Source: Pollenia angustigena (Eukaryota; Arthropoda; Insecta; Diptera; Polleniidae). Taken from it: DNA of 64,000 nt. How positions within the stretch are numbered: position 1 is the first letter of the stretch; each line of letters opens with the position of its first letter. The translations under genes were made by a program, and so were the position numbers. This document shows, in pieces, positions 54,600 to 64,000 of this stretch. The DNA is taken from positions 223,137,803 to 223,201,802 of the forward strand of contig OV884059.1 of the NCBI GenBank assembly GCA_930367215.1. The letters run 5' to 3'. Under the pieces are notes generated by a model. That model saw only the letters and a list, made by a program, of their open reading frames with translations. It searched no databases and was not told the origin of the DNA.

Positions 54600-57345
54600 T
54601 AACAATGTTTATATAATTGAATAATTTTCTACTTAAAGACTCCATAATTCATATTGCATTCTCTTCGTATTAGGCAAAATATTATTTATAATGATTTAAT
54701 TTGGCTTTTTCCAATAATCCCTAATACTATGATTTTATTTGTCTTCATTGAAGAAAGGAATGTTTACAATTTAAAACCGTATAATTTCTAATATGCATTA
54801 ATGAATTAGTAAATCTAAGTAAATTAAAGCAAAATTAAGCAAGAAAATACGTGTACGCTTTTCATGCTACTATTTGAAGATTAGAAAGGATTTTCTAGAA
54901 AACCCTTGAAATAGCTTTATAAAAGATCGCTGTTAAATTAATAGTGAAAATTTATTGAAAGAATGGCGGACATTTTTTTTAATTTTATTCATTTGGCTTC
55001 AGTGAAAGATTCATATTTCTTATGGTTCATTTACAAAATGTCTTTCATTAAATGCTGCCTATTTTTTAAATTTAATCAAAATAAGGTACGTATTATCGAT
55101 TTTTTTTTGCCGTATAAAAGACCTATCGATGCCATTGTGAATATTCCATTCACAATGGCATTTTGCAGTCGTGGATTCCATCCGAATTGTTCGATTTTCT
55201 ATGACTCTGACCACATAAATCAGGCTGAATTTCTGAATTTTTAAGATGGTCTATTTTTACCTTAAGAAACGCTGTAGCTTCTGGCTTATTCGCACAAACT
55301 TTTGACTTGAGTAAATTCCACATAACAAGTTCGAATTGGGTAAATGGCCAGTTTACATCATAAGATGATATTGCCCTTAAATCACTTGTGCAAAATGTCC
55401 AATGTGGGTATTAGCTGTGCGACATGTAGCGCTGTCAAATTGAAAATACGTATAGCTGGTGTACATATCAGGGCTGTGGAAACGTCAAAAAAAAAATGGT
55501 CTTACTCCGACTGCTACTCTAACCTTGATGCTAAATGTATATAAGACTGGACCTTATTTGACCTTAAACCAGCGGTGATCACAAAGAGAGACAGTTAAAA
55601 ATGTGTATGAACTGGTGAGTGCATATTGGGTGCAATGAAACACGAATTCTTGCAAAGAGAGGAAAATAGATTTACTCATTTGAGATATTAAATAAGTGCT
55701 TATTTTTTAACAACAAACCCGATTTGAAGTGAGTTTCGGTAACATTAGTGTTGTGTGTGTGTGCAAATCACGAAAAGTGCTCGGCCCTTCGGGGCATAGC
55801 GTGATTATCGTTGCTTTAAATTGGTTAAATTTCAAACTGATATTTTAATTCTAACACGTTGAGCTTTAGTTATTTACATTTGAAAAGAAGACTAATCCTT
55901 AACTAATTTTTAAAGCAGATCCTCCTAAAATCTTTTTATTTTGGATAATGTTAGAAATTTGTTTTTATATTTTTTATGCCGAAAAATGCAGGAGCCGGAG
56001 TCGTGAGCGTTTGTGAGTACTTCGTCTCCGACTCTGGTCTCAACTCTGAAGCCACAGCACTGGTTTATAACATCCACTGTGAATGGTGATGGTCTGGCCA
56101 ATATCTTTCTCAAAGAAAATTAAACACAATGCCGCGAGCCCAAAACCGACACAGTGACTATTTCAGTATGCTAAATTCTTGAATTTTATTTTATGCAATT
56201 TATATTAAATGCATTATCTTACCGCGGGGATTTGGTAAAATACACCAAATAAATGACAGCCAATTCTACAGATGTAGTTTCAACAATAAGGCTACTATCA
56301 CGCTTTGGTATTCTTGTTTTCTTTCGAGAAAGTAAGGTGCTGTCTATACTTGGAATATAGCAGAGTTAAAAATTGGCGGATTACTCGAAATTGTGGCTGA
56401 CCAGGGCTCGGGGCTAAATATTGGTTAGGCCTTTTCAGGGATTACGTGTTGGTTGTGGTTTAAACCCAAAATCGCAAGATGGGCCTTTTTAAATACATCC
56501 CCTTCTACACCTACTTTGCGATCACTTCTGGAAAAGTTAGGCCTGTTGGCGGATCTCTCTATATTCTCATGCTACTGAGCAGGTGCTGCTCGATAGAAAA
56601 CCACAGCGTAAGTTTAAAGGCTCTAGCTACTTAACAAGAGGCGATTCTAAATGTTGGCTTTATATTATAATATTTTGCTACTTGTGTGCACTGATTGCTC
56701 TCACACACAAGGGCACTTGATAACCGAACTGTTAATCACTCGTTGGTAAGACCTCCATGAGATTAGTCCGACATGGCTGGTGCTCAGGTTAAACTTTCCA
56801 CTTCTGCCTGTTGCCATATCTGCAGCTTATGAGTTGATGTTCAGTTCTATTAGCAGAATTTTTACATTTTTGTTGCTCTACAGAAAAAATGAACTTAAAG
56901 GTAAATTAATTGTCCACCAGTGATTAAATAACAGACGCAAATCATCCATATTTAAGAAAATTATTTCGAAATAATGACTGAAAACTGAAGTGTTATAAGA
57001 GAAAATTTATAGTAATTGTAACAATATAATGATTGAATATATTCCAATGTTGCCATTTAAACGATGTTATGGTCCCTGGTGTTTATTGCATGGCTCAAGC
57101 AATAACAATTTGATTAATGTGTGTGTTTTTTTTTTTTAAATTTCTGCAAGCATGACTGTATAAACTGCCCGTGAACCATATCGAATTATAATTCTTTTCA
57201 AAAATCATAAATATTTACATACAGACTTTTATTCTTTTAGTTAAACATAAGAAGGTACATATGTATATATCGTCGCCTAAAATCCAAAAGGACGTAAGCG
57301 ACAAAGAATTCAAATTCGACTTTGTAACACAGATTATACACAGAA
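54600..57345. other. Long stretch with little recognisable content
   Basis: There is a 14-bp-arm hairpin at about 55133-55163 (ATGCCATTGTGAAT / ATTCACAATGGCAT). 55980-56880 is less AT-rich than its surroundings but has no continuous frame or TE ends; it could be the non-coding part of an old retroposon. The 93-codon frame at 54963-55244 has no domain. Confidence 0.35.
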
Positions 57346-57396
57346 AAAAATAAAAAATTTGTTTCAATAAAAAAATTTGGGAACAAATCTAGTTTA

Positions 57397-58433
57397 CCGA
57401 CGCAGCTCCAAATAAAAAAAAGAGTACCCAGGGTGATAGAAAATTGAAAAATAAGAAGAAAAAATAAAATAAATAAAAATGTTGGCGGAAACGCTTAGTT
57501 TTCAAGTTATGGACGTTTTAAGTTTTTATATAAAGGCCCGATTTTCCACTACATTTGTATCGTTATGTGGCCAATATTGGTATCATTTCAAAGCTTTTGA
57601 CCATATCTTTTTAGGTATACAAAATTTATTTGAAAATTACTATCTCTTTACCTCACATTACAATCTTTTTGCATTTAACATCAAAATATTACAGAAGTGC
57701 ACCATACAAACGTAATCAAATTATAAACATGGGCGTCGCAAAGGAAAACACTCCTGCATAGCCGACCTTCGGCCGGGCGCAAGGATTTTTTCCCCTATGG
57801 TATAGCAAAAACCGGCTTCGCTAAGTAAAGCTTCTCTGCATAGCCGGCCTTCGGCCGGGCGCAAAGATTTACTCCTCTTTGGTATGACAAATACCGGCTT
57901 CGCTAACTAAAGCTTCTCTGCATAGCCGGCCTTCGGCCGGGCGCAAGGATTTTCGAATCTATGGTATAGCAAGAACCCGCTTCGCTAAGTAAAACTACTC
58001 TGCATAGACGGCCTTCGGCCGGGCGCAAGGGGTTTCTCCTCTATGGTATAGCAAAAACCGTCTTCGCTAAGTAAAGCTTCTCTGCATAGCCGGCCTTCGG
58101 CCGGGCGCAAAAATTTGCTCCTTTTTGGTATGACAAATACCGGCTTCGCTAACTAAAGCTTCTCTGCATAGCCGGCCTTCGGCCGGGCGCAAGGATTTGC
58201 TCCTCTTTGGGATAGTAAGTACCGGCTTCGCTAAATCAAAAGCTTTAAAATGATACCAATATTGACCATATAAAAATAAAAATGTAGTGGAAAATCACAC
58301 TTTTATATAAAAACTTAAAACGTTGATAACTCGACAACTAAGCGTTTCCGCCAACTTTTTTATTTAATTTTTTCTTCTTATTTTTTAATTTTCTATCTAC
58401 CTAGGTACTTTTTTTTATTTGGAGCTGCGTCGG
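57397..58433. mobile_element. TA-flanked foldback carrying an 82-bp GC-rich array
   Basis: CCGACGCAGCTCCAAATAAA and TTTATTTGGAGCTGCGTCGG are the ends, TA outside. Arms of about 200 bp (57397-57599 and 58236-58433) pair. The centre is the 82-bp tandem array. The 78-codon frame at 57479 runs along the arm and is not gene-like. Confidence 0.8.
57756..58236 (+). repeat. 82-bp tandem repeat, 5.9 units
   Basis: Units start at 57756, 57838, 57920, 58002, 58084 and 58166, exactly 82 bp apart. Each contains the hairpin GCCGGCCTTCGGCCGGGC and CGGCTTCGCTAA with AAGCTTCTCTGCATA. GC- and CpG-rich in AT-rich surroundings. A partial unit lies at 10265-10316. Confidence 0.9.
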
Positions 58434-58439
58434 TAAGCC

Positions 58440-58880
58440 AGCTCGTTAAATTCACTGGATTAAACATTAAGTCCACTTGATTAAACGTTAAATCCACTGG
58501 ATTAAATGTTTAATTCACTTGCTTAAACGTTATATTGACTTGATTAAACGTTAAAACCACTCGATTAAACGTTTAATTCCATTCGTTAAAATGTTTAATT
58601 CACTTGATTAAACGTTTAATTCACTTGATTTAACATTTAATTCACTCGATTAAACGTTTAATTCACTTGATTAAATGTAAATTTACTTGATTAAACTTTA
58701 ATTCACTCGATTAAACGTTAAATTCACTTGATTAAATGTTTAATTCACTTGATTTAATCTTTAATTCTCTTAATTAAATTTTTAATTCACTTTTTTAAAC
58801 GTTTAATTGACTTGACTAAACGTTTAATTCACTTGATTAAGCATTAAATTCACTTGATTAAACGTTTAATTCACTTGATA
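58440..58880 (+). repeat. 21-bp tandem array (about 21 units)
   Basis: Degenerate units of ATTAAACGTTTAATTCACTT with the palindromic core TTAAACGTTTAA. The same unit occurs in both arms of the MITE at 14565-14858. Confidence 0.8.
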
Positions 58881-59995
58881 ACGTTTTTAATTAAAAAAAA
58901 TTTTATTTTTGAATAATGCTTTAATTGTTGAACAATTTTGGAGAATTTTTTTTATCATGATGTATTTTAAGTATTCACCTCATTATCAATCAAATATACA
59001 AAGACTTAAAGTTTCTTTTTGCTTACGGCCTTTTGAATTTAAAGTGACTATATGCTGTTATACAATGTAAATTTTTATTTTCTACTCCGTCAATTTTGGT
59101 TTCTTCTTAAATCAAATCTATTAATTTGATTATTTAAATTTTATTCCCATTTATTTTATTTCCTAGAAATACATTTTGTAATAAATATTTACTAATTTTT
59201 AGCCGCCTAGAATATTGTGTTCAATCATTGAAAACGTGTTCTGTTTTTTTGAACCCAGCGAAAGTCTCATTATTTTATTCAACAGTTCTTAGCAAAACAT
59301 GTGTAACGTATTAAAACAGATTGACAATTGAATTTTGTTGTTTTCCTTGCGAAACAAAATGAACAGATATTTAAAATAGAAAAAACATCACAATTTTTTG
59401 GCACCTGATTTTTTCGTTTGAAAACAAAACAAGGAAAAAATCACTTAAATTAAAATAATAATGACAAGAAAAAACAAAACCAATTTAAAAAACATTTAAA
59501 TAAATAATTAATGGAAATTATAAATAACACAGCAAAGATATTCGATATGCGGGTATGTTCTAGAAATCGAAACGTATATAAAATTTAAATCGAACTAGAT
59601 GTTTATTGAAATTTTTTTAGACTTTTTCTAGTAGAAAGAACTTGTACTCAAAGAATGAATTATGTATATAAAAAGGAATAATTTTATAGAGTTTCATTAC
59701 GGGCTCGTTTTTAAAATTTTTTCGATTTGAAATCCACTTTATTTCGATTTCTAAGACATGCATAGAAAAACTGCTTTTTCAATTAAAGAATTAATCAAAA
59801 ATAATATCAGTTTTAATTACAAATTACATTAAGTGAATTAAACGTTTGTTTAATGCAGAAAATGTTGTTAATATTAAAAAGTATTTAAATGATTCTAATT
59901 AATTTGTTTACTGGAGCAAATTATAGTTATTAATTTTATAATTCATATCACAAATTTTTTAATTGAAATAAATTTTTATTTTTTTTCGGTGTGCA

Positions 59996-61020
59996 CGGTT
60001 CTGTCTTAGAAAAAAGAAAAACACATTTTACAGAAAAGTTTGTCGTGGAAACTGTTTAAAAAAAACTGGCAAATGTTACAGTGCAAAAACTCCTTATCGA
60101 CAGGAAAACAAAATTTAAATTAAAATTGCGTGTTCTTCGGAAAAAATTATGTTCTGGTCAAAATCCAAGTAGCAGCTAAAAAGTCAAATGGTCAGTTTCG
60201 TTAAGTGCTTCAAAAAACGCCATCGAGTTTGCACTCGATGAATGCAAAAACTTTTCAGTGCGCACTTATTTGCGTTCCCAACAATTTCTAAAAAGAAAAG
60301 TTGGATAAGGTTTAATCTATATAAGTTTGTTATTCCATTTCTTTTATCAACAATATTGATTTTGGACCGTCTGAAATTGTTTTCAACGTTTCTTTAATCA
60401 AAGGGAGCGACTGGCTTAACTTTTTTTTGTATGCGAACCGAACTAATTTAAAGCCCGCTAATCTACGTTGACTTTAAACTTAAAGATGCCAATTAAATAA
60501 AAAGAAAATTCCAGATTAAATAACTAATTTCAACAACCTTTAAAATTCTACGAGTAAAAGCTTTTGTTTGCACAAATTTTGTAACATCTTTTGAAAAATG
60601 CTAAAATTTATACTTTTCAACTCTTGTTAAACGAAAGTTTTCTTTTGTTTAACTACCATTCATTTCAACTCTGTTACTGCTTGCGCTTTTTTCAACTTTT
60701 GTTGTTTTATTTTTGTTGAGATTACAAATATTTGTTTACAAAAACAATGTAGAACGCTTTGAAGTACCCGCATTTTAGAGAGTCTGCGTAATAAAACAGC
60801 TGAAGTTGTAGGAGATTTATAGATAACAAAAACTTAAAAATCAGAATTTAAACCAAGAATTAAAATGCAAAAAAAAACATCTAATTTTCTCAATAAAAAA
60901 ATGTATGAAAAAATTACTTTTTTTTTATTACATACTTTTAAAATTAAACCAATTAAAGCAGTGATTTTAGTTTAATGCATTCTTCTGGAAACTTTGGCTG
61001 TTGCATTGTGGTAAAAACCT
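59996..61020. other. AT-rich spacer
   Basis: Only a short hairpin (CATCGAGTTTGCACTCGATG at about 60222) was noted. Confidence 0.4.
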
Positions 61021-61171
61021 CTAACAAAAAGCTTTTGATTTTTTTTGTTCTTGTTCTCAGCCATGTGCTGCTGGTGAATATTCCCATCATCATCATCATC
61101 GCCATCATCCTCATCATCATGAACATGAACATGACCACAAACAAAAACACAAGAAATTTTGTGTGATTGTG
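61021..61171 (+). other. Candidate host exon behind a canonical 3' splice site (His-rich frame)
   Basis: CTAAC at 61021-61025, then a pyrimidine tract and TTGTTCTCAG ending at 61060 form a complete 3' splice site. The following sequence has an open frame (from 61061) reading CAAGEYSHHHHHRHHPHHHE and then EHDHKQKHKKF, followed by possible 5' splice sites GTGTGA (61161) and GTATGT (61171). That would give a 100- or 110-nt exon. The CATCAT repeat could also be a microsatellite and the frame chance. Other frames are also open here (Met-containing I/M-rich translations), so coding is not established. Confidence 0.3.
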
Positions 61172-61174
61172 TAT

Positions 61175-61720
61175 GTGCATGTGTTTGTTTGTTTTTGTTG
61201 TTGTTTACATTGCTCCACTGCTTTTTCCCTACTTGTATTGACGACTGACTGGCTGGCTGGCTGTATGTCTGTCTGTCTACCCATGTTGTCGTATTGTTTT
61301 TATATAAGCCCTGTTGACCCGGTACTACTCAAACCATCAGACCAGAAGTTGTCTTCGAACATGTCGCATATAAAAAGCTTTAATGGAGCAGACATGTTGA
61401 ATATTAAACTTTTTTACAATTTGGCTTTTAAGTTGAAAGCGTTTGTGATAAAACAAACCTCCATTAAATAAAATAAATTTATTGCAGTTTTTATTTTAAA
61501 GGTTTTAAGTAAAAAGTTGATGTATTTTATGCATTTTAATTATTTAAGGAAACAAAAATGGCATCTGCACGTTTTGTGACTTTGAATGGCTTAATAAAAG
61601 CTTCAGTTTTAGATACGCTTTAATACAAAGTTTATTTCTTTTACATATTTTAATAAATATGGGTTTTTTATAAACAAAGCATTTTTAGAATTTTTTTAAA
61701 AACTTTTAGCTCCAAGCTTA
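61175..61720. other. Unassigned
   Basis: GT-rich at 61160-61210 and CTGG/GTCT short repeats at 61245-61280. The 102-codon frame (61163-61471) continues the same frame as the His-rich stretch but is Cys/Val-rich low complexity. Confidence 0.35.
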
Positions 61721-61721
61721 A

Positions 61722-63412
61722 AACAAGTAAGGAAGTCGTAATGGTCAAGCTCGATCATATGATACCCTACACTACAATTTTAACGGACAACTTTTTTAAA
61801 TTTTATTAAATAAGGCCCATGGGAAATCATGATGAAGCCAAAACAAAATTATGGGAGGAGGTAGAGGATCATATAAGTGTTATTTGTGCCGAATATTATC
61901 TAGATGTCTACATCTGTTTGAAATTGTTTTCTTTTTTGATCGTTGATGATTAAAGGGGTATAAAAAAAAGTTACCACTGTTCGACTAAAAGCGAAATTTA
62001 AGCCTTGTTTGATGGTTTTCATCTTTTTGCAAACGCGATGTGAAAGCATCAACAATTTCAGCAACTTATCTTTTCTTTAGGGAATCTTATTTTATTTGTG
62101 TAGCTTCCTTTCGACGGTCGCGCCAATATGAAGGAAAAATAATTTCAAAACCTTTAAATATAGATTTCTGGATTCCATGACAGTTTTTCTCACTAAAAAA
62201 TATGGAAATTAAATCTCAAAAAAGATGAACTTAAGTCATCAAGGACCTGCCAGAACAAAATTATGTTATGAGGCTTAGATTTATGTAAAAGTTCTTTGTG
62301 TCCAGGGCTGCCAGATAAATTTGTGAGGAAATCGTCAATTTCCTGAGAAAAAAATCGTCTATCACGTTTCGAAAAATCGTCAAAACATCTGACAACTTAA
62401 AATTTAGTTTTTGTTAACAAATAGAAACTGGGAATTATTTCCTTCCGAAGGTAACTTTATATTATATTCAACATTTTTAATTTTTCGAATTTATTCTATG
62501 AGCTAAATTTCAGTTATGTATTTTATAAAGCTTTTTTTTTTTGTAATACTTCTATTTGTTAACAATTTTTGTTCGATTTTTATAAAAATAAAAATGACAT
62601 TCAAACAATGGCGATGACCGCATTTTTTAATCGTTGAAGATCCCTCACAGGGAAAACTGTAACACGACTGAAATTCTTTTATAGCACAGCGAAAGACACT
62701 TCTTTAATCGTTGTTAAAAATATGATTTATACAGAGAGAGTCCTAAAAGGTTCATTCGATGAAGGTTTGACGTAAGATAAGCAAAGTGTGACATTGTTGT
62801 TTTTGTACTCTGAAAATAATCATTTAAAGATTTTCTTAAGACTTGCATAATACAGCCATACCTAAACAAAGCGGCACGCGTTTTCTAGTTTTTCAATAGA
62901 GCGCCTCAACGCTTTGCACTTGGAAACCCCGATTTTGAATGTCGTTTAGTAGTGAAGTTTGCCGCTCTTGTTAAATATAACGGAAAAAACTATTTTTAAT
63001 CTGTTAAATCTAGCGTTTTTATCCCTATTTTTATTTATAATTTGTGGACTTTATTAAGCAAGAAAGCTTTCACTACTGTGCGTGACACAACGTTGACGTT
63101 CTTGCTTAGGTATGGCAAATCAGCGTAAAAGCTAAGCGAACGAAAGCGTTCCGCCTTTCACTCTTGTTAAGTTACGGCTGTTAAACATTCCAAGATAAAA
63201 AAAACTAACTTGTCAAAAAATTTAATGTTTTATTCGCAGTTTAAAGACTAAAAAAAATCGTCACTTTTTAGAAAAAAGTCAGCATATCGGCTTTGCTAAT
63301 TTCGGAACAAGAATCTTCAAAATGACGATAAATCGTCAAATCTGGCAGCCCTGTTTGTGCCGAATATTATATGTGTATGTTAGTGATCCTAAGTGGTTTT
63401 ATATGGTACTAG
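61722..63412 (-). mobile_element. Helentron-like fragment hosting a hAT-type element
   Basis: AAAACAAGTAAGGAAGTCGT with CATATGATACCCTACAC resembles the reverse complement of the 3' ends at 41685 and 41926 (ACTTACTTGTTT, TATACCC). Sequence resumes at 63354 after the inserted element (GTGCCGAATATTATATGTG, compare GTGCCGAATATTATCTAGA at 61888). Confidence 0.45.
62303..63353. mobile_element. hAT-type element, CAGGGCTGCCAGAT ends
   Basis: CAGGGCTGCCAGATAAATTT and CAAATCTGGCAGCCCTG are inverted ends flanked by TTTGTGTC and TTTGTGCC (8 bp, one mismatch). The interior (1051 bp) has AAATCGTC/GACGAT subterminal motifs and a second inverted-repeat structure at about 62855-63185 (ACAGCCATACCTAAACAAAG versus ACAGCCGTAACTTAACAAG reversed). 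No transposase was seen. Confidence 0.7.
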
Positions 63413-64000
63413 CTTAACCCACCGAAACTTGTCTCGCTTATCAGAAGTCTATACAATGGGTCTACATGTAGAGTACTCCATGAAAACAATCTTGGCAATA
63501 AAATTAATGTAAACACCGGGGTACGGCAGGGTTGCGTTATGTCACCTCTACTTTTCAATATTGTTCTTGACGTGGTGATGAAGACCGCAACAGAAAACTC
63601 CTCTGGAATTCAATGGAGCCTACACAAGCGGCTAGTTGATTTAGATTACGCCGATGACATCTGTATCCTGGCACACACGTACAGCGACATGTCTCGAAAG
63701 CTAAGGCTGCTAGAAGCGGTGACAGCGAAAGCAGGACTGAAAATAAACATATCCAAGACTAAATCCATGCGTGTGAACACCGACAACAAGCAGCACCTTG
63801 AGATGAATGGCACCGTGCTTGAGGATATTAACAGCTTCTGCTATCTCGGCAGTAATATCAGCAACAATGGAGGATCAAGTGAGGATATAGTAAACAGTAT
63901 CAACTGTGCCCGGCGGTCCTTTGGCCTCCTGCGTCCTGTATGGAAGGCTTCTCATATATCAACTAAAACGAAAATCAGCTTGTTCAACTCCAGTGTAAAA
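63413..64000 (+). CDS. RTE-like reverse transcriptase, open frame running off the window
   Basis: After a TAG at 63410 the frame is open for 196 codons to the last base, so it is partial at the right. It enters the RT domain at PPKLVSLIRSLYNGSTCRVL. It then shows GVRQGCVMSPLLFNIVLD (fingers/palm motif), LDYADDICIL with the catalytic YADD at 63647-63658, a GLKINISKTKSM thumb-side motif, and FCYLGSNIS and ARRSFGLLRPVWKASHIST from the region after the RT. The upstream part (endonuclease, RT start) is missing and replaced by Helentron-like sequence, a 5' truncation normal for non-LTR retroposons. No stop or frameshift is visible in nearly 600 bp, unlike the remnant at 30884-34440. The host region is not coding. 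RTE clade is inferred from motif order. Confidence 0.8.

Larger units (their letters stand above)
57348..59995. mobile_element. Composite element with CACAGAAAAAAA end
   Basis: The left end TA-CACAGAAAAAAATAAAAA and a possible right end TTTTTTTTCGGTGTG at 59980 would bracket the 57397 MITE, the 21-bp array and a segment at 59785-59930 (ATTAATCAAAAATAATATCA, TTTGTTTACTGGAGCAAAT) resembling the MITE at 14565-14858. The right end is uncertain. 58930-59780 is unassigned AT-rich sequence. Confidence 0.4.

Noticed and set aside
54390..54624. LSVCLSV repeat proteins
   Set aside because: Direct translation of the GTCT microsatellite.
55925..56113. 62-codon minus-strand frame as an exon
   Set aside because: The composition is more gene-like than its surroundings, but no splice sites, homologous pattern or longer frame could be supported.
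63408..63422. TACTAGCTTAACCC as the inverted 3' end of a Helitron
   Set aside because: It resembles the end at 28993, but what follows is reverse transcriptase coding sequence and no matching body exists. Probably coincidence at the RTE/Helentron junction.

Overview
The window looks like a piece of a dipteran (fly) nuclear genome, most likely a brachyceran and probably a calyptrate fly such as a blow fly or house fly relative. The grounds are strong AT richness, DINE-1/mini-me-like (Helentron-associated) repeats with GTCY-rich cores, DD41D 'rosa-type' mariner fragments, RTE-like retroposons and fly-type splice motifs. The family-level placement is inference. I found no intact host protein-coding gene, no rRNA, no convincing tRNA gene and no CRISPR. 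Almost everything recognisable is transposon-derived and heavily nested. The best host signals are two back-to-back 3'/5' splice-site pairs at 27.5 kb (ratchet or recursive splicing type) and one well-formed 3' splice site at 61.06 kb in front of a short His-rich open stretch. Together they suggest, without proving it, that the window lies in a long intron of a plus-strand gene.

Layout. 1-8.5 kb: TA-flanked foldback elements, some nested (684-1050, 1906-3173 containing 1985-2893, 3244-4150), a broken DD41D transposase (4620-4895), pieces of a repeat with a tRNA-like B box, a 375-bp element with 8-bp duplications, and a Helentron-like element with 153-bp tandem repeats. 9.6-17.2 kb: one Tc1-type element whose two ends lie 7.5 kb apart because many elements inserted into it. 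These include a foldback with a 9-bp target duplication, the B-box repeats, several MITEs, an LTR-retrotransposon gag remnant and an internally deleted DD41D mariner. 17-29 kb: more MITEs, PIF/Harbinger-like copy 1 with a decayed Myb/SANT-like gene, a 400-bp tandem array derived from a Helitron, a hAT-type MITE, the splice-site pair and a short, apparently complete Helitron.

30-36.7 kb: a DD34D mariner remnant next to an RTE-like reverse transcriptase remnant. The latter is split by Harbinger-like copy 2, which itself holds a TTAA-flanked MITE and an 8-bp-duplicating MITE. Copy 1 serves as the empty site for both. A second deleted DD41D mariner follows. 36.9-44.7 kb: a hAT-type MITE inside a large palindrome, then Helentron-like elements with 500-bp and about 150-bp repeats and their own nested MITEs, including a near-perfect 172-bp hairpin. 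45-51.8 kb: a piggyBac transposase remnant with an inverted duplication of its 5' end, then a Helitron derivative with the end of a helicase gene, split by a nested set of MITEs including a pogo-like one. 52-64 kb: a palindromic element rich in ACCGGTT-type motifs, a GTCT microsatellite, a composite element carrying an 82-bp GC-rich array and a 21-bp array, a hAT-type element inside a Helentron-like fragment, and an open RTE-like reverse transcriptase reading frame that runs off the end.

The genes do not form pathways. The coding remnants are transposases, a helicase, a gag and reverse transcriptases, nearly all broken. The value of the window is in its insertion history: target duplications and paralogous empty sites let many insertions be placed in relative order.
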